Below, piece by piece: positions 16,610 through 24,047 of a stretch of 58,503 bases of DNA. The DNA is from CAZJRQ01 sp964548535. Its GTDB lineage: Bacteria; Bacillota; Clostridia; Oscillospirales; Ruminococcaceae. The notes below the pieces were generated by a model. The model was given only the letters and a program-made list of their open reading frames with translations, was not told the origin of the DNA and searched no databases. Where the stretch lies: positions 1 to 58,503 of the forward strand of contig CAZJRQ010000013.1 in assembly GCA_964548535.1 (NCBI GenBank), given 5' to 3'. Position 1 is the stretch's first letter. Every line of letters begins with the position of its first letter. The position numbers and the translations under genes were made by a program.

Positions 16610-19129
16610 TTATTTTTTTCTAACTTTATTAACCAGCTTAACAATTTCATACCAAAGAACAGAAACTGCTGCCATGCCTACCATAATCAAAACCTGTTTA
16701 AAGCTAAGTGGTGCTAACTTCAGAAAATTATTTAAAGGTGAATATAAAATAATCGCTAAAGCCACAATAGTTATTATATTAACCGCCCACATAACCTTAT
16801 CCTTAACCAACTGCTTTATTGACTCAAATGCAAAATCATGATCAGAGCTGTTAACCTGTACAAGCAAAAGATTCGCAAGCATAATAATTCCTAGTCCCAT
16901 TGAACGCGCTATTGGTGCATTCTCTGCATTACCGTCAAGCATGAAATAATATGTACCAAAAGATGCCGCGAATACAGTAACACCTTGCAATATGCTCTTA
17001 GTCAACTGTTTAGCTGACATTAGTTTCTCATTTGGATCACGCGGTTTACGTTCCATTATATCTTCTTCAGCAGGTTGACGTTCAAGCACGATTGAACAAG
17101 TAGGGTCTATTATAAGCTCAAGTAAAACGACGTGAAGCGGCAACAGCAAAAGTGCTGCTGGAGCAACTCCAAGCATTGGTGCTAGAAGTGATGCAAACGC
17201 TATTGGAATATGAATTGTAAAAACATATCCAACTGCTTTTCTTATATTATCATAAATTCGTCTGCCATCTTTTACAGTTTCTACAATAGTTGTAAAGTTG
17301 TCGTCAAGCAAAATCAAATCGGCAGCTTCTCGTGAAACCTCACTTCCACGCTTGCCCATTGCAATACCAATATCAGCATGTTTAAGTGCCGGAGCATCAT
17401 TTACACCGTCGCCAGTCATAGCAACAATTTCGCCTATATCCTTAAATGCCTTTACAATTCGCATTTTGTGCTCAGGCACAACTCTTGAGAATATACTGAC
17501 TGTCTTAACCTTTTCACGAAGTTCATCGTCAGACATATTGTTTAGCATTTCACCAGTGATTATCTCATCACAATGCTCCATACCAACTTTTCTTGCGATT
17601 GATGACGCTGTAATACCGTTATCACCAGTAATCATAACAACACGAATTCCAGCTTTCTTGCACAACTCAATATCATTCTTGACACTCTCACGAGGAGGAT
17701 CAGCAAGACCAATCAGTCCTAAAAATTCAAGACAGCAATCAGTAATTTCAGCTGGAATATCGTCCTCACATTTCGGGTTAGACTGTGCAACAGCAATTAC
17801 ACGCAACCCCTCTTTAGACATCTCCTCAGCCTTCTTATTTATCTGTAATTTTTCAATGTCAGAAAGATCACAAATTGTCAAAATCATTTCTGGCGAACCC
17901 TTTGATGCGATAGTGATTTCACCATCTCTATCCCAAATATGACCCATCATCTTAAGCTCATTCGTGAAAGGATATTCATTAATCAATCTACCGCTGAATA
18001 ACTTACTTTCAGAGAACCCATTTTCATCACAACAAGCAAGCATTGCCTTTTCCATAGGGTCATAAGCATCAGTTTCACAGCCTAAGCCCATAGTTTCAAC
18101 TAGATTTTTTTCGTCACCATTTATCGCCCAAGTATCTTGAACTGTCATCTGATTTTTTGTAATTGTTCCTGTTTTATCAACGCACAAAACAGAAACCGCG
18201 CCTAGTGTTTCAACGGACGGCAGCTTTCGCACAAGCGAATTTTTTTTAGCAAGTCGCCATGCCCCCATTGACAAGAAAACTGTAAGTATAACAGGAAATT
18301 CTTCAGGAATCATCGCCATAGCAAGGGTAATTCCTGACAATATTGCCTCAACTATCCTATTCTTAAACGTGCTGTCCGACAGATTTAAAAAAGTAATCAA
18401 ACCAACTAATAAAAACAATCCTGCCGCAATACAAGCACACAATTTAACAAGACTTCTAGTCTGTTTTTGAAGAGGAGTTTTCTCGTCTGGCGCTTTTGCA
18501 ATATTCTCTCCGATTTTTCCGTATTCAGTTTGACTTCCTATCTTATCAACTCTCACAGTCGCAAAACCTTGAGTTACAAGCGTTCCGGCATAACAGTAAT
18601 CTTTTCGCCAGTAATCATCTGATGGCTCTGCCTTCTCATTTGTAGTTTTCCAAACACCCTCAGCTTCACCAGTAAGCGATGATTCATCAATACACAAATC
18701 ATTACACTTTATAATAACTCCATCGGCAGAAATTTTTTCTCCCTCACTAATTATCATCAAATCATTAGGAACTAAATCTTCGCTAAAAATCTGCTGTTCA
18801 GCACCGTCACGAATTACCGTAACATGCGGTGCCGAAAGGTCTTTTAACGCATTTAAAGTCTTATCTGTTTTCCATTCCTGAACAACATCAATTGTAATCA
18901 TTCCAATTACAAAAACAAGCATTATTGCCCCGTCACGAGGCTCTCCTAAAATAAAATAAATAATTGCAGCTGCCAACAGCAGTAAAAACATAGGCTCACT
19001 AATTATATGAAGAACTTTTTTAAAAAAGCTCTGTTTTTCCTGTGAAACTAATTGATTTTTACCATATTCGCTCTGCAATTGTTTTGCTTGGGCGCTGCTC
19101 AGCCCTGTCGTGTCAGAATTGTTTGTCAT
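16610..19129 (-). CDS. Cation-transporting P-type ATPase under NiCo riboswitch control
   Basis: The 839-residue pump has the full P-type order: N-terminal cation ATPase domain (GLSSAQAKQLQSEYGKNQL), actuator TGEAEG, membrane helix 4 with IPEEFPVILTVF, the phosphorylation site CVDKTGTITKNQ, the nucleotide region KGSPEMIL, and MTGDGVNDAPALKHADIGIAMG. The overall layout is P2 (calcium-pump-like), but helix 4 has PEEFPV in place of the PEGLP of calcium pumps, so the ion should not be assumed to be calcium. A NiCo riboswitch lies in the leader, pointing to export of Ni2+, Co2+ or Fe2+. ATG 19129 follows GGAGGTATG. It is a single gene. Confidence 0.93.
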   Translation of the reverse strand: MTNNSDTTGLSSAQAKQLQSEYGKNQLVSQEKQSFFKKVLHIISEPMFLLLLAAAIIYFILGEPRDGAIMLVFVIGMITIDVVQEWKTDKTLNALKDLSAPHVTVIRDGAEQQIFSEDLVPNDLMIISEGEKISADGVIIKCNDLCIDESSLTGEAEGVWKTTNEKAEPSDDYWRKDYCYAGTLVTQGFATVRVDKIGSQTEYGKIGENIAKAPDEKTPLQKQTRSLVKLCACIAAGLFLLVGLITFLNLSDSTFKNRIVEAILSGITLAMAMIPEEFPVILTVFLSMGAWRLAKKNSLVRKLPSVETLGAVSVLCVDKTGTITKNQMTVQDTWAINGDEKNLVETMGLGCETDAYDPMEKAMLACCDENGFSESKLFSGRLINEYPFTNELKMMGHIWDRDGEITIASKGSPEMILTICDLSDIEKLQINKKAEEMSKEGLRVIAVAQSNPKCEDDIPAEITDCCLEFLGLIGLADPPRESVKNDIELCKKAGIRVVMITGDNGITASSIARKVGMEHCDEIITGEMLNNMSDDELREKVKTVSIFSRVVPEHKMRIVKAFKDIGEIVAMTGDGVNDAPALKHADIGIAMGKRGSEVSREAADLILLDDNFTTIVETVKDGRRIYDNIRKAVGYVFTIHIPIAFASLLAPMLGVAPAALLLLPLHVVLLELIIDPTCSIVLERQPAEEDIMERKPRDPNEKLMSAKQLTKSILQGVTVFAASFGTYYFMLDGNAENAPIARSMGLGIIMLANLLLVQVNSSDHDFAFESIKQLVKDKVMWAVNIITIVALAIILYSPLNNFLKLAPLSFKQVLIMVGMAAVSVLWYEIVKLVNKVRKK

Positions 19130-19211
19130 TTAAGCATACCTCCGTCAAATAATTAAATTGCGTATGATATCTCTATGTCACTAATTCTACAATTTTTCGT
19201 CAATTTGAATA

Positions 19212-19257
19212 CAAAAAAACACCTACGGGAACATAGATTACTACTGTCCCGCAGATG
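19212..19257 (-). terminator. Expression-platform terminator of the NiCo riboswitch
   Basis: On the transcript, ACATCTGCGGGA can pair over 12 bp (two G-U) with TCCCGTAGGTGT, followed directly by seven U. The 5' arm is the same strand that forms the last aptamer helix (CAGAT/ATCTG), so metal binding should prevent termination. Confidence 0.85.
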
Positions 19258-19325
19258 TAAAACTTTCAATCTGCTGCCACATAAAGGGCCCGGCTTTATG
19301 ACATCATCGTCATCGCCTGTTCAGT
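19240..19325 (-). ncRNA. NiCo (czcD) riboswitch aptamer
   Basis: The minus strand reads GAACAGGCGATGAC, a short hairpin closing with GTCAT, then AAGCCGGGC, a hairpin, GGCAGCAGAT, a loop, and ATCTGCGGGACAGT. These match, in order and spacing, the four-way junction consensus as I recall it, with its conserved GCCGGGC, GGCA and GGGACAGT blocks that cradle the metal ions. Known members respond to Ni2+ and Co2+, and later work argues for Fe2+. It precedes a P-type ATPase. Confidence 0.85.
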
Positions 19326-19366
19326 TTGTACTGTAGATAAAATGCAGTGCAAAGAGATTGTTTATT

Positions 19367-19395
19367 ATAATATCACATCATCCACGATTTGTCAA
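19367..19395 (-). promoter_or_regulatory. Sigma-A promoter of the riboswitch-P-type ATPase transcript
   Basis: TTGACA (19395-19390), 17 bases, TATTAT (19372-19367), with an extended TGA before the -10. Between 19396 and 19518 I see nothing else. Confidence 0.75.
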
Positions 19396-19518
19396 GTGCT
19401 AAAAGTGCATTTTTTAGTATATATTTTAATTAATTGACAAAATCATAAAATAATCTAGCATTAACACTATATATGCACAAACTAGACACATTATTCATCG
19501 ACAATTTCTAAGTATAAT

Positions 19519-20010
19519 TCAACTCAAATACATTGTTTTAAATATTTCTTTGCCTGAACTGGTCTTAAAAACATTATCATATACATTCTGAGCGTTTTCA
19601 CGTGTAATTTCTTCCTCATAAACATTAACTAAAAAATCTGCCTCGACCAAAATCTGATAATCAACCCCATCAATGCCGCAATAAGTGTGATGATGTGCGA
19701 TTAAGTAACAAATTCGATTAATCTCAACTTGGTCATATCCCAACTGCTCTAGCATTGGGTAGGCAAGCTCAGGACCCTCAATCTGCTGATATTTGCCTGA
19801 TGAGCTTGAGTATTTCTCAAGAGATTTCTTTATGCCTATATCATGCAAAACCGCCGCCGATTTGAGAATATACATAGTCTCATCATCAATATTTTCGCAA
19901 TCGCCAATCAGTTCAGCGAAAGATAATACTTTTAAAAAATGATGAATTCTTGCTGTATTTTCACCCTCATATTCAATCATTTTTTTCTCAAGCAGTTTTA
20001 CATTGTCCAT
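19519..20010 (-). CDS. HD-domain phosphohydrolase
   Basis: The 163-residue protein has the HD signature in order: ARIHHFLKVL with the first His, AAVLHDIGI with the His-Asp pair near residue 57, IAHHHTYCG with a His pair near 106 and a late Asp in VEADFLV. It probably hydrolyses a phosphomonoester or nucleotide with a bound metal; substrate unknown. ATG 20010 sits behind GGAGGTGATTTT. It follows the ferredoxin-like gene by 11 bases and is very likely co-transcribed with it under the Crp/Fnr site at 20792-20805. Confidence 0.88.
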   Translation of the reverse strand: MDNVKLLEKKMIEYEGENTARIHHFLKVLSFAELIGDCENIDDETMYILKSAAVLHDIGIKKSLEKYSSSSGKYQQIEGPELAYPMLEQLGYDQVEINRICYLIAHHHTYCGIDGVDYQILVEADFLVNVYEEEITRENAQNVYDNVFKTSSGKEIFKTMYLS

Positions 20011-20021
20011 AAAATCACCTC

Positions 20022-20735
20022 CTAATTTTCTAAAATCTTGCCGTCAGTTGAAATTGTTACAACACTCCATGGAATAAACTTTCCGCTCTGCTGCAAAGCG
20101 GATTTAACCGCGTTTTCAATTCCGCCACAACATGGAACCTCCATTCGAATTACTGATACACTCTTGATATTATTATTTTTTATAATTTCAGTAAGCTTTT
20201 GCGAATAATCACCGTCATCAAGCTTCGGACACCCGATTAGCGTAATCTTATTGTGCATAAATTCACTATGAAAATTTCCATAAGCATAGGCTGTACAATC
20301 CGCCGCAATTAGCAGATTTGCATTCTCAAAATACGGTGCATTCACTGGCACAAGCTTTATCTGAACCGGCCACTGATTAAGCTGTGTCGAAACTGATTTC
20401 TGCACTTGTGTTTGCTGATTTTCACCTCTACTAATTGTTTTTGAATGTGTTCCAGGACACCCACAAGGTAACGGCTTTGAGTTTTCATTTTCAGCTTTTT
20501 GTTTTTGATTTTTCTTTACGGCCTCTTCATTATAAGATAAGGCTTCACGCTCTTCAAAAGTAATTGCACCAGTTGGGCAAGCAGGCAAACAATCACCCAA
20601 ACCGTCACAATAATCGTCACGAAGAAGTTTTGCTTTACCGTCCACCATGCCGATTGCATCCTCATGGCAGGCACTTACACAAAGTCCGCAGCCATTGCAT
20701 TTTTCCGAATTAATATTTATTATTTTTCTTATCAT
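20022..20735 (-). CDS. Two-cluster 4Fe-4S ferredoxin-like protein
   Basis: The 237-residue protein starts with two 4Fe-4S motifs: CNGCGLCVSAC near residue 14 and CDGLGDCLPACP near 43. The second is a variant CxxxxxCxxxCP. A linker rich in Lys, Gln and Asn and a CGCPG motif follow; the C-terminal half (from about 125) carries CTAYAYGNFH, IGCPKLDD and EVPCCGG, which look like further metal- or thiol-binding sites. Such proteins are found in anaerobes as redox partners, but the reaction is not known. It is divergent from a Crp/Fnr regulator, shares its operator, and starts the operon with the HD protein. Confidence 0.88.
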   Translation of the reverse strand: MIRKIININSEKCNGCGLCVSACHEDAIGMVDGKAKLLRDDYCDGLGDCLPACPTGAITFEEREALSYNEEAVKKNQKQKAENENSKPLPCGCPGTHSKTISRGENQQTQVQKSVSTQLNQWPVQIKLVPVNAPYFENANLLIAADCTAYAYGNFHSEFMHNKITLIGCPKLDDGDYSQKLTEIIKNNNIKSVSVIRMEVPCCGGIENAVKSALQQSGKFIPWSVVTISTDGKILEN

Positions 20736-20763
20736 AATATTACCTCCTTGACTTTATGTGCTA

Positions 20764-20805
20764 ATTATAATATAATATTTCAAATAAGTATGTTGTAATT
20801 ACAAC
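20764..20805 (-). promoter_or_regulatory. Crp/Fnr-type operator and promoter of the ferredoxin-like gene
   Basis: The palindrome GTTGTAATTACAAC (20792-20805) lies so that its centre is 29.5 bases from the first base of a TATAAT (20769-20764) reading into the ferredoxin-like gene, the class II activation position near -41.5. On the other strand it falls between likely -10 boxes and the regulator's ribosome site, suiting autorepression. The hcp promoter has the same arrangement. Confidence 0.75.
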
Positions 20806-20824
20806 GAAATTAAGGAGAAATTTC

Positions 20825-21493
20825 ATGAATTATAATTTCATAGCTAAAACCAGACCTTTTTACGGAATTCCCGAAGATAGTATAAAACCAATGCTTGATA
20901 ATCTAAACGCTTACACAAAAAAATATAAAAAAGGTGATTTTATTTATCGAGCCGACGAAAACATATCATCATTTTCATTAATTCTTGACGGAAGTATAAA
21001 TGTTGTAAGAGATGATATTTGGGGGAACGAAAGTATTCTATCAAACTTTTGCAAGGGTGAAGTCTTTGCCGAAGCTTATGCATGTCTGCCAAATCAACCG
21101 CTAATGATAAACGTAATTGCATCTGAAAATACACAATTGCTATTTATAAATATGCAGTCAATTTTAACAATGCAGAATCTCGATAATAAATTACACAATA
21201 AATTCATACAAAATATGCTAGAAATTTTGGCAGAAAAAAACCTAAAATTAACTCAGAAAATAGGATACTTGACTCCAAAAACAATTCGAGAGCGCATTTT
21301 AATATATTTATCTGATTATTCTAAAAAAGCAGAAGCATATTCTTTTGAAATTCCATTTAATCGGCAAGAGCTAGCTAATTTCCTATCTGTCGACCGCAGT
21401 GCACTCTCGAACGAATTAAGTAAATTACAACATGAAGGCTTAATAAAATTTAGCAAAAACAAATTCGAAATTTTTTCTAACGACATTTACTAA
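20825..21493 (+). CDS. Crp/Fnr-family transcriptional regulator (HcpR-like)
   Basis: The 222-residue regulator has an N-terminal cyclic-nucleotide-type sensor barrel (to about residue 115), a long dimer helix, and a C-terminal winged helix with IPFNRQELANFLSVDRSALSNELSKLQHEGLI. It lacks the N-terminal cysteine cluster of Fnr; its signal is not evident, though heme- or NO-responsive relatives exist. The same palindromic DNA motif occurs in its own upstream region and upstream of hcp, which makes nitrosative or redox stress control a sound inference. ATG 20825 follows AAGGAGAAA. Confidence 0.88.
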   Translation: MNYNFIAKTRPFYGIPEDSIKPMLDNLNAYTKKYKKGDFIYRADENISSFSLILDGSINVVRDDIWGNESILSNFCKGEVFAEAYACLPNQPLMINVIASENTQLLFINMQSILTMQNLDNKLHNKFIQNMLEILAEKNLKLTQKIGYLTPKTIRERILIYLSDYSKKAEAYSFEIPFNRQELANFLSVDRSALSNELSKLQHEGLIKFSKNKFEIFSNDIY

Positions 21494-21539
21494 TTTGAAA
21501 CATGACTACATTGACATAGTCAAATAATAATGATAATAA

Positions 21540-21576
21540 AAACAGCGACTTAAGTTAAAAACCTAATTCGCTGTTT
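21540..21576. terminator. Bidirectional terminator between regulator and GH25-like gene
   Basis: AAACAGCGA and TCGCTGTTT pair over 9 bp with flanking A/T runs; it serves both converging genes. Confidence 0.7.
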
Positions 21577-21579
21577 GAT

Positions 21580-22473
21580 TTATTTAACAAGAAATTTTTC
21601 TTTAAACTGCTCAACATTCATATCCTGTTTTGCAACAAGTTTTGAATAATATTTGCTATCATTTTCATAACCATCAGTTTTCGCACGGTCAGAATATTGC
21701 CACAAATCCCAATTTTCACAATACTTAGGAGATGACACGGTACTAACAACCCAAACAGGATAATCAGTAAAATCCGACTCATAAAAATCAACATAACTTG
21801 TCTTGTCACAAATTATAATTACATCACAACCATAAAAATCTGAAACATAATCAAGAAAATCATGCAAATTATCAGCAATTGCAACAGCATCATCAGAAAA
21901 AATTGATTCACTTATAGACATCTGTATGTCAACCGCAGGAATAATTCTTCCGCTCATGCTCTTGCCAACTGTATTGCAAAAATTCTCAGCCTGTTTTTTA
22001 CCATCAGCACTAAAGTCAAAATCGTGATAAGCTCCAGTTAAAACTTTTGAATCCTTTGAATTTTTCCAATTATCTGAAAAACTTTTATCTACAAAAGTCT
22101 TACCCTTTGTAGCTTTTATATAAGCAAACGAAATATTCTGATTAGCAAAAGTTCCCCATTTCACCTCACCAAGACTGTCACTTACAACAGCACCACGGGT
22201 TGGAAAATCACGCTTTATCGGATTATTAAGCGAAATAACTCCTAAATAGAGCAATATGCCAGCATTAATAAAAACTATTATAATACAAAACAAACACAGC
22301 CTAAAAAGAAACTTGCGTCTTTTTTTACGCCGTCTTTTCTCCTTGTTTTCCTGTTCAAAATCATAAAAATCTTCTTGATCATAATCAGGAAATTCGTTAT
22401 CTATATAATCAACTGCACCATCATCAAGTTTGAAGTTTTTTGAGTTTTTACTTTTCTTTCTCTTGAACATCAT
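21580..22473 (-). CDS. Membrane-anchored GH25-like protein lacking catalytic acids
   Basis: After an acidic N-terminal stretch and a very basic KEKRRRKKRRK segment comes one membrane helix, then a GH25 (lysozyme) domain. Family landmarks are visible: AYIKATKG, GAYHDFDF, and DLWQYS. The two acidic positions usually needed are changed: the expected G-I-D-V-S start reads GAVVS, and the P-x-L-D-x-E motif reads PAVDIQ, so the usual catalytic Glu is Gln. It may be a binding-only pseudoenzyme. The start is uncertain: ATG 22473 or 22470, or GTG 22482 (behind AAGGGG); all overlap the Rrf2 gene. It is the last gene after dnaG-rpoD-Rrf2. Confidence 0.8.
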   Translation of the reverse strand: MMFKRKKSKNSKNFKLDDGAVDYIDNEFPDYDQEDFYDFEQENKEKRRRKKRRKFLFRLCLFCIIIVFINAGILLYLGVISLNNPIKRDFPTRGAVVSDSLGEVKWGTFANQNISFAYIKATKGKTFVDKSFSDNWKNSKDSKVLTGAYHDFDFSADGKKQAENFCNTVGKSMSGRIIPAVDIQMSISESIFSDDAVAIADNLHDFLDYVSDFYGCDVIIICDKTSYVDFYESDFTDYPVWVVSTVSSPKYCENWDLWQYSDRAKTDGYENDSKYYSKLVAKQDMNVEQFKEKFLVK

Positions 22474-22903
22474 TTGAATCACTAAGCCCCTTAAACTCTT
22501 CCGAATTTGCAATCAAATCCGCAAAATTAAAGCTTTCAAGCTTATCACGTACCATTTCAGACACTTCAAAAAATGCTTTTCGATAGCAGCATACATCCTT
22601 AGCATCTCTGCTGCAAATTCCGTCAGGCAAAAGACATCTTGAAAAACTATATGTACCCTCTATCGCCTCGACTACCATTCTCAAAGTAATCTCGCTAGGG
22701 TCAAGATTTATTTGATATCCACCTTGTGTACCCTTAAATGATTTTACAATGCCTGATGCAACAAGCTTTCTTAAAATTTTAAGGGCAAAACGAAGCGTTA
22801 CTGACGTTTTATCTGAAATCGTTTTCGCATCTATTCTAGTTTTTTCGACACATAATACAGACACAATTCTTACTGCGTAATCTGTTTCAAGAGTTATATA
22901 CAT
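22448..22903 (-). CDS. Rrf2-family regulator with cysteine cluster
   Basis: The 151-residue protein has the Rrf2 DNA-binding region (LETDYAVRIVSVLC, then TSVTLRFALKILRKLVASGIV and GTQGGYQI). Its middle has CLLPDGIC-x7-CC, resembling the [Fe-S] ligands of IscR and NsrR, so redox or nitric oxide sensing is likely. It follows rpoD by 14 bases and overlaps the GH25-like gene, placing a probable Fe-S regulator in the housekeeping sigma operon. ATG 22903 has a purine-rich TGGAGGTTAG site in front. Confidence 0.85.
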   Translation of the reverse strand: MYITLETDYAVRIVSVLCVEKTRIDAKTISDKTSVTLRFALKILRKLVASGIVKSFKGTQGGYQINLDPSEITLRMVVEAIEGTYSFSRCLLPDGICSRDAKDVCCYRKAFFEVSEMVRDKLESFNFADLIANSEEFKGLSDSNDVQEKEK

Positions 22904-22917
22904 TTTCTAACCTCCAA

Positions 22918-24018
22918 TTAGTCTAGGTAATCACGTACTTTATTACTTCTATTTGGATGGCGGAGTTTTCTCAAAGCCTTTGCTTCAATCTGACGAATTC
23001 TCTCACGAGTTACATTAAACTGCTGACCAACCTCTTCAAGAGTCCTTGAACGTCCGTCCTCAAGACCAAATCTCAATCGCAGAACCTTTTCCTCACGCTC
23101 TGTAAGTGTAGAAAGCACTTGATTAATCTGCTCTTTCAATAGAACTTGAGATGCCGCTTCTGCTGGAGCTGGAGCATCTTCATCAGGAATAAAATCGCCA
23201 AGATGTGAATCTTCCTCTTCACCAATAGGAGTTTCCAAAGAAACAGGATCTTGTGCAATTCGCATGATCTCACGAACACGCTCAACAGGCATTTCAAGCT
23301 CTGCTGCAATTTCTTCTGGTGAAGGATCATGACCATTTTCATGCAAAAGCTGGCTAGAAACTTTCTTAACCTTTGTAATAGTTTCAACCATGTGAACAGG
23401 AATTCTAATAGTTCTTGCCTGATCAGCAATCGCTCTTGTAATCGCTTGTCTTATCCACCAAGTTGCATATGTTGAAAACTTAAATCCCTTTGTATAGTCA
23501 AACTTTTCAACAGCCTTTATAAGACCCATATTTCCTTCCTGAATCAAATCCAAGAAAGACATTCCTCTACCAACATATCTCTTTGCAATAGAAACTACTA
23601 GACGTAGATTAGCCTCAACTAGACGTTTTCTAGCATTTGCAGATTCCTGCTCGTTATTTCCCTGCATTTTTTCAGCAAGCTGAATTTCTTCCTCAGAAGA
23701 AAGAAGAGGAACAACTCCTATTTCTTTCAAATAAATCTTTACAGGGTCATCAATAGCGACACCCTCTGTAGAAATTCCAATTTCAACCTGCTCAGGTGCA
23801 GCTTCACTTTCTGGATCAGGAATCAAAGTTGTGTCATCTGGAACAACATCATCGATAATTTCTATATTAAAAGCTGTACAATTATCATAGAAAGCATCCA
23901 TTTGTTCTACATCATAATCAAGCTTTTCAAGTGCATCAGTAATCTCTTTTGTTGTAAGTTTACCAGTTGCTTTACCTTGCTCCATCAAGCTTTCCATAAT
24001 ACCCTTTTTATCTGACAT
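22918..24018 (-). CDS. rpoD: RNA polymerase primary sigma factor
   Basis: The 366-residue sigma factor has region 1.1-like N-terminal sequence, region 1.2 DPVKIYLKEIGVVPLL, region 2 with LRLVVSIAKRYVGRGMSFLDLIQEGNMGLIKAVEKFDYTKGFKFSTYATWWIRQAI, region 3, and region 4 with VLRLRFGLEDGRSRTLEEVGQQFNVTRERIRQIEAKALRKLRHP. It directs transcription from the TTGACA/TATAAT promoters seen throughout. ATG 24018 follows GGAGAG; an in-frame ATG five codons earlier has no such site. It follows dnaG by 29 bases, the usual macromolecular synthesis order. Confidence 0.98.
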   Translation of the reverse strand: MSDKKGIMESLMEQGKATGKLTTKEITDALEKLDYDVEQMDAFYDNCTAFNIEIIDDVVPDDTTLIPDPESEAAPEQVEIGISTEGVAIDDPVKIYLKEIGVVPLLSSEEEIQLAEKMQGNNEQESANARKRLVEANLRLVVSIAKRYVGRGMSFLDLIQEGNMGLIKAVEKFDYTKGFKFSTYATWWIRQAITRAIADQARTIRIPVHMVETITKVKKVSSQLLHENGHDPSPEEIAAELEMPVERVREIMRIAQDPVSLETPIGEEEDSHLGDFIPDEDAPAPAEAASQVLLKEQINQVLSTLTEREEKVLRLRFGLEDGRSRTLEEVGQQFNVTRERIRQIEAKALRKLRHPNRSNKVRDYLD

Positions 24019-24047
24019 AAATAAACTCTCCATTCACAAATCTATCT

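Noticed and set aside
17298..17942. 214-residue plus-strand frame inside the P-type ATPase
   Set aside because: A shadow frame of the ATPase on the other strand; serine-rich composition is typical of such antisense frames.
16610..19129. Firm assignment of the P-type ATPase as a calcium pump
   Set aside because: Overall layout is calcium-pump-like, but helix 4 reads PEEFPV and the leader carries a NiCo riboswitch, which argues for another ion.
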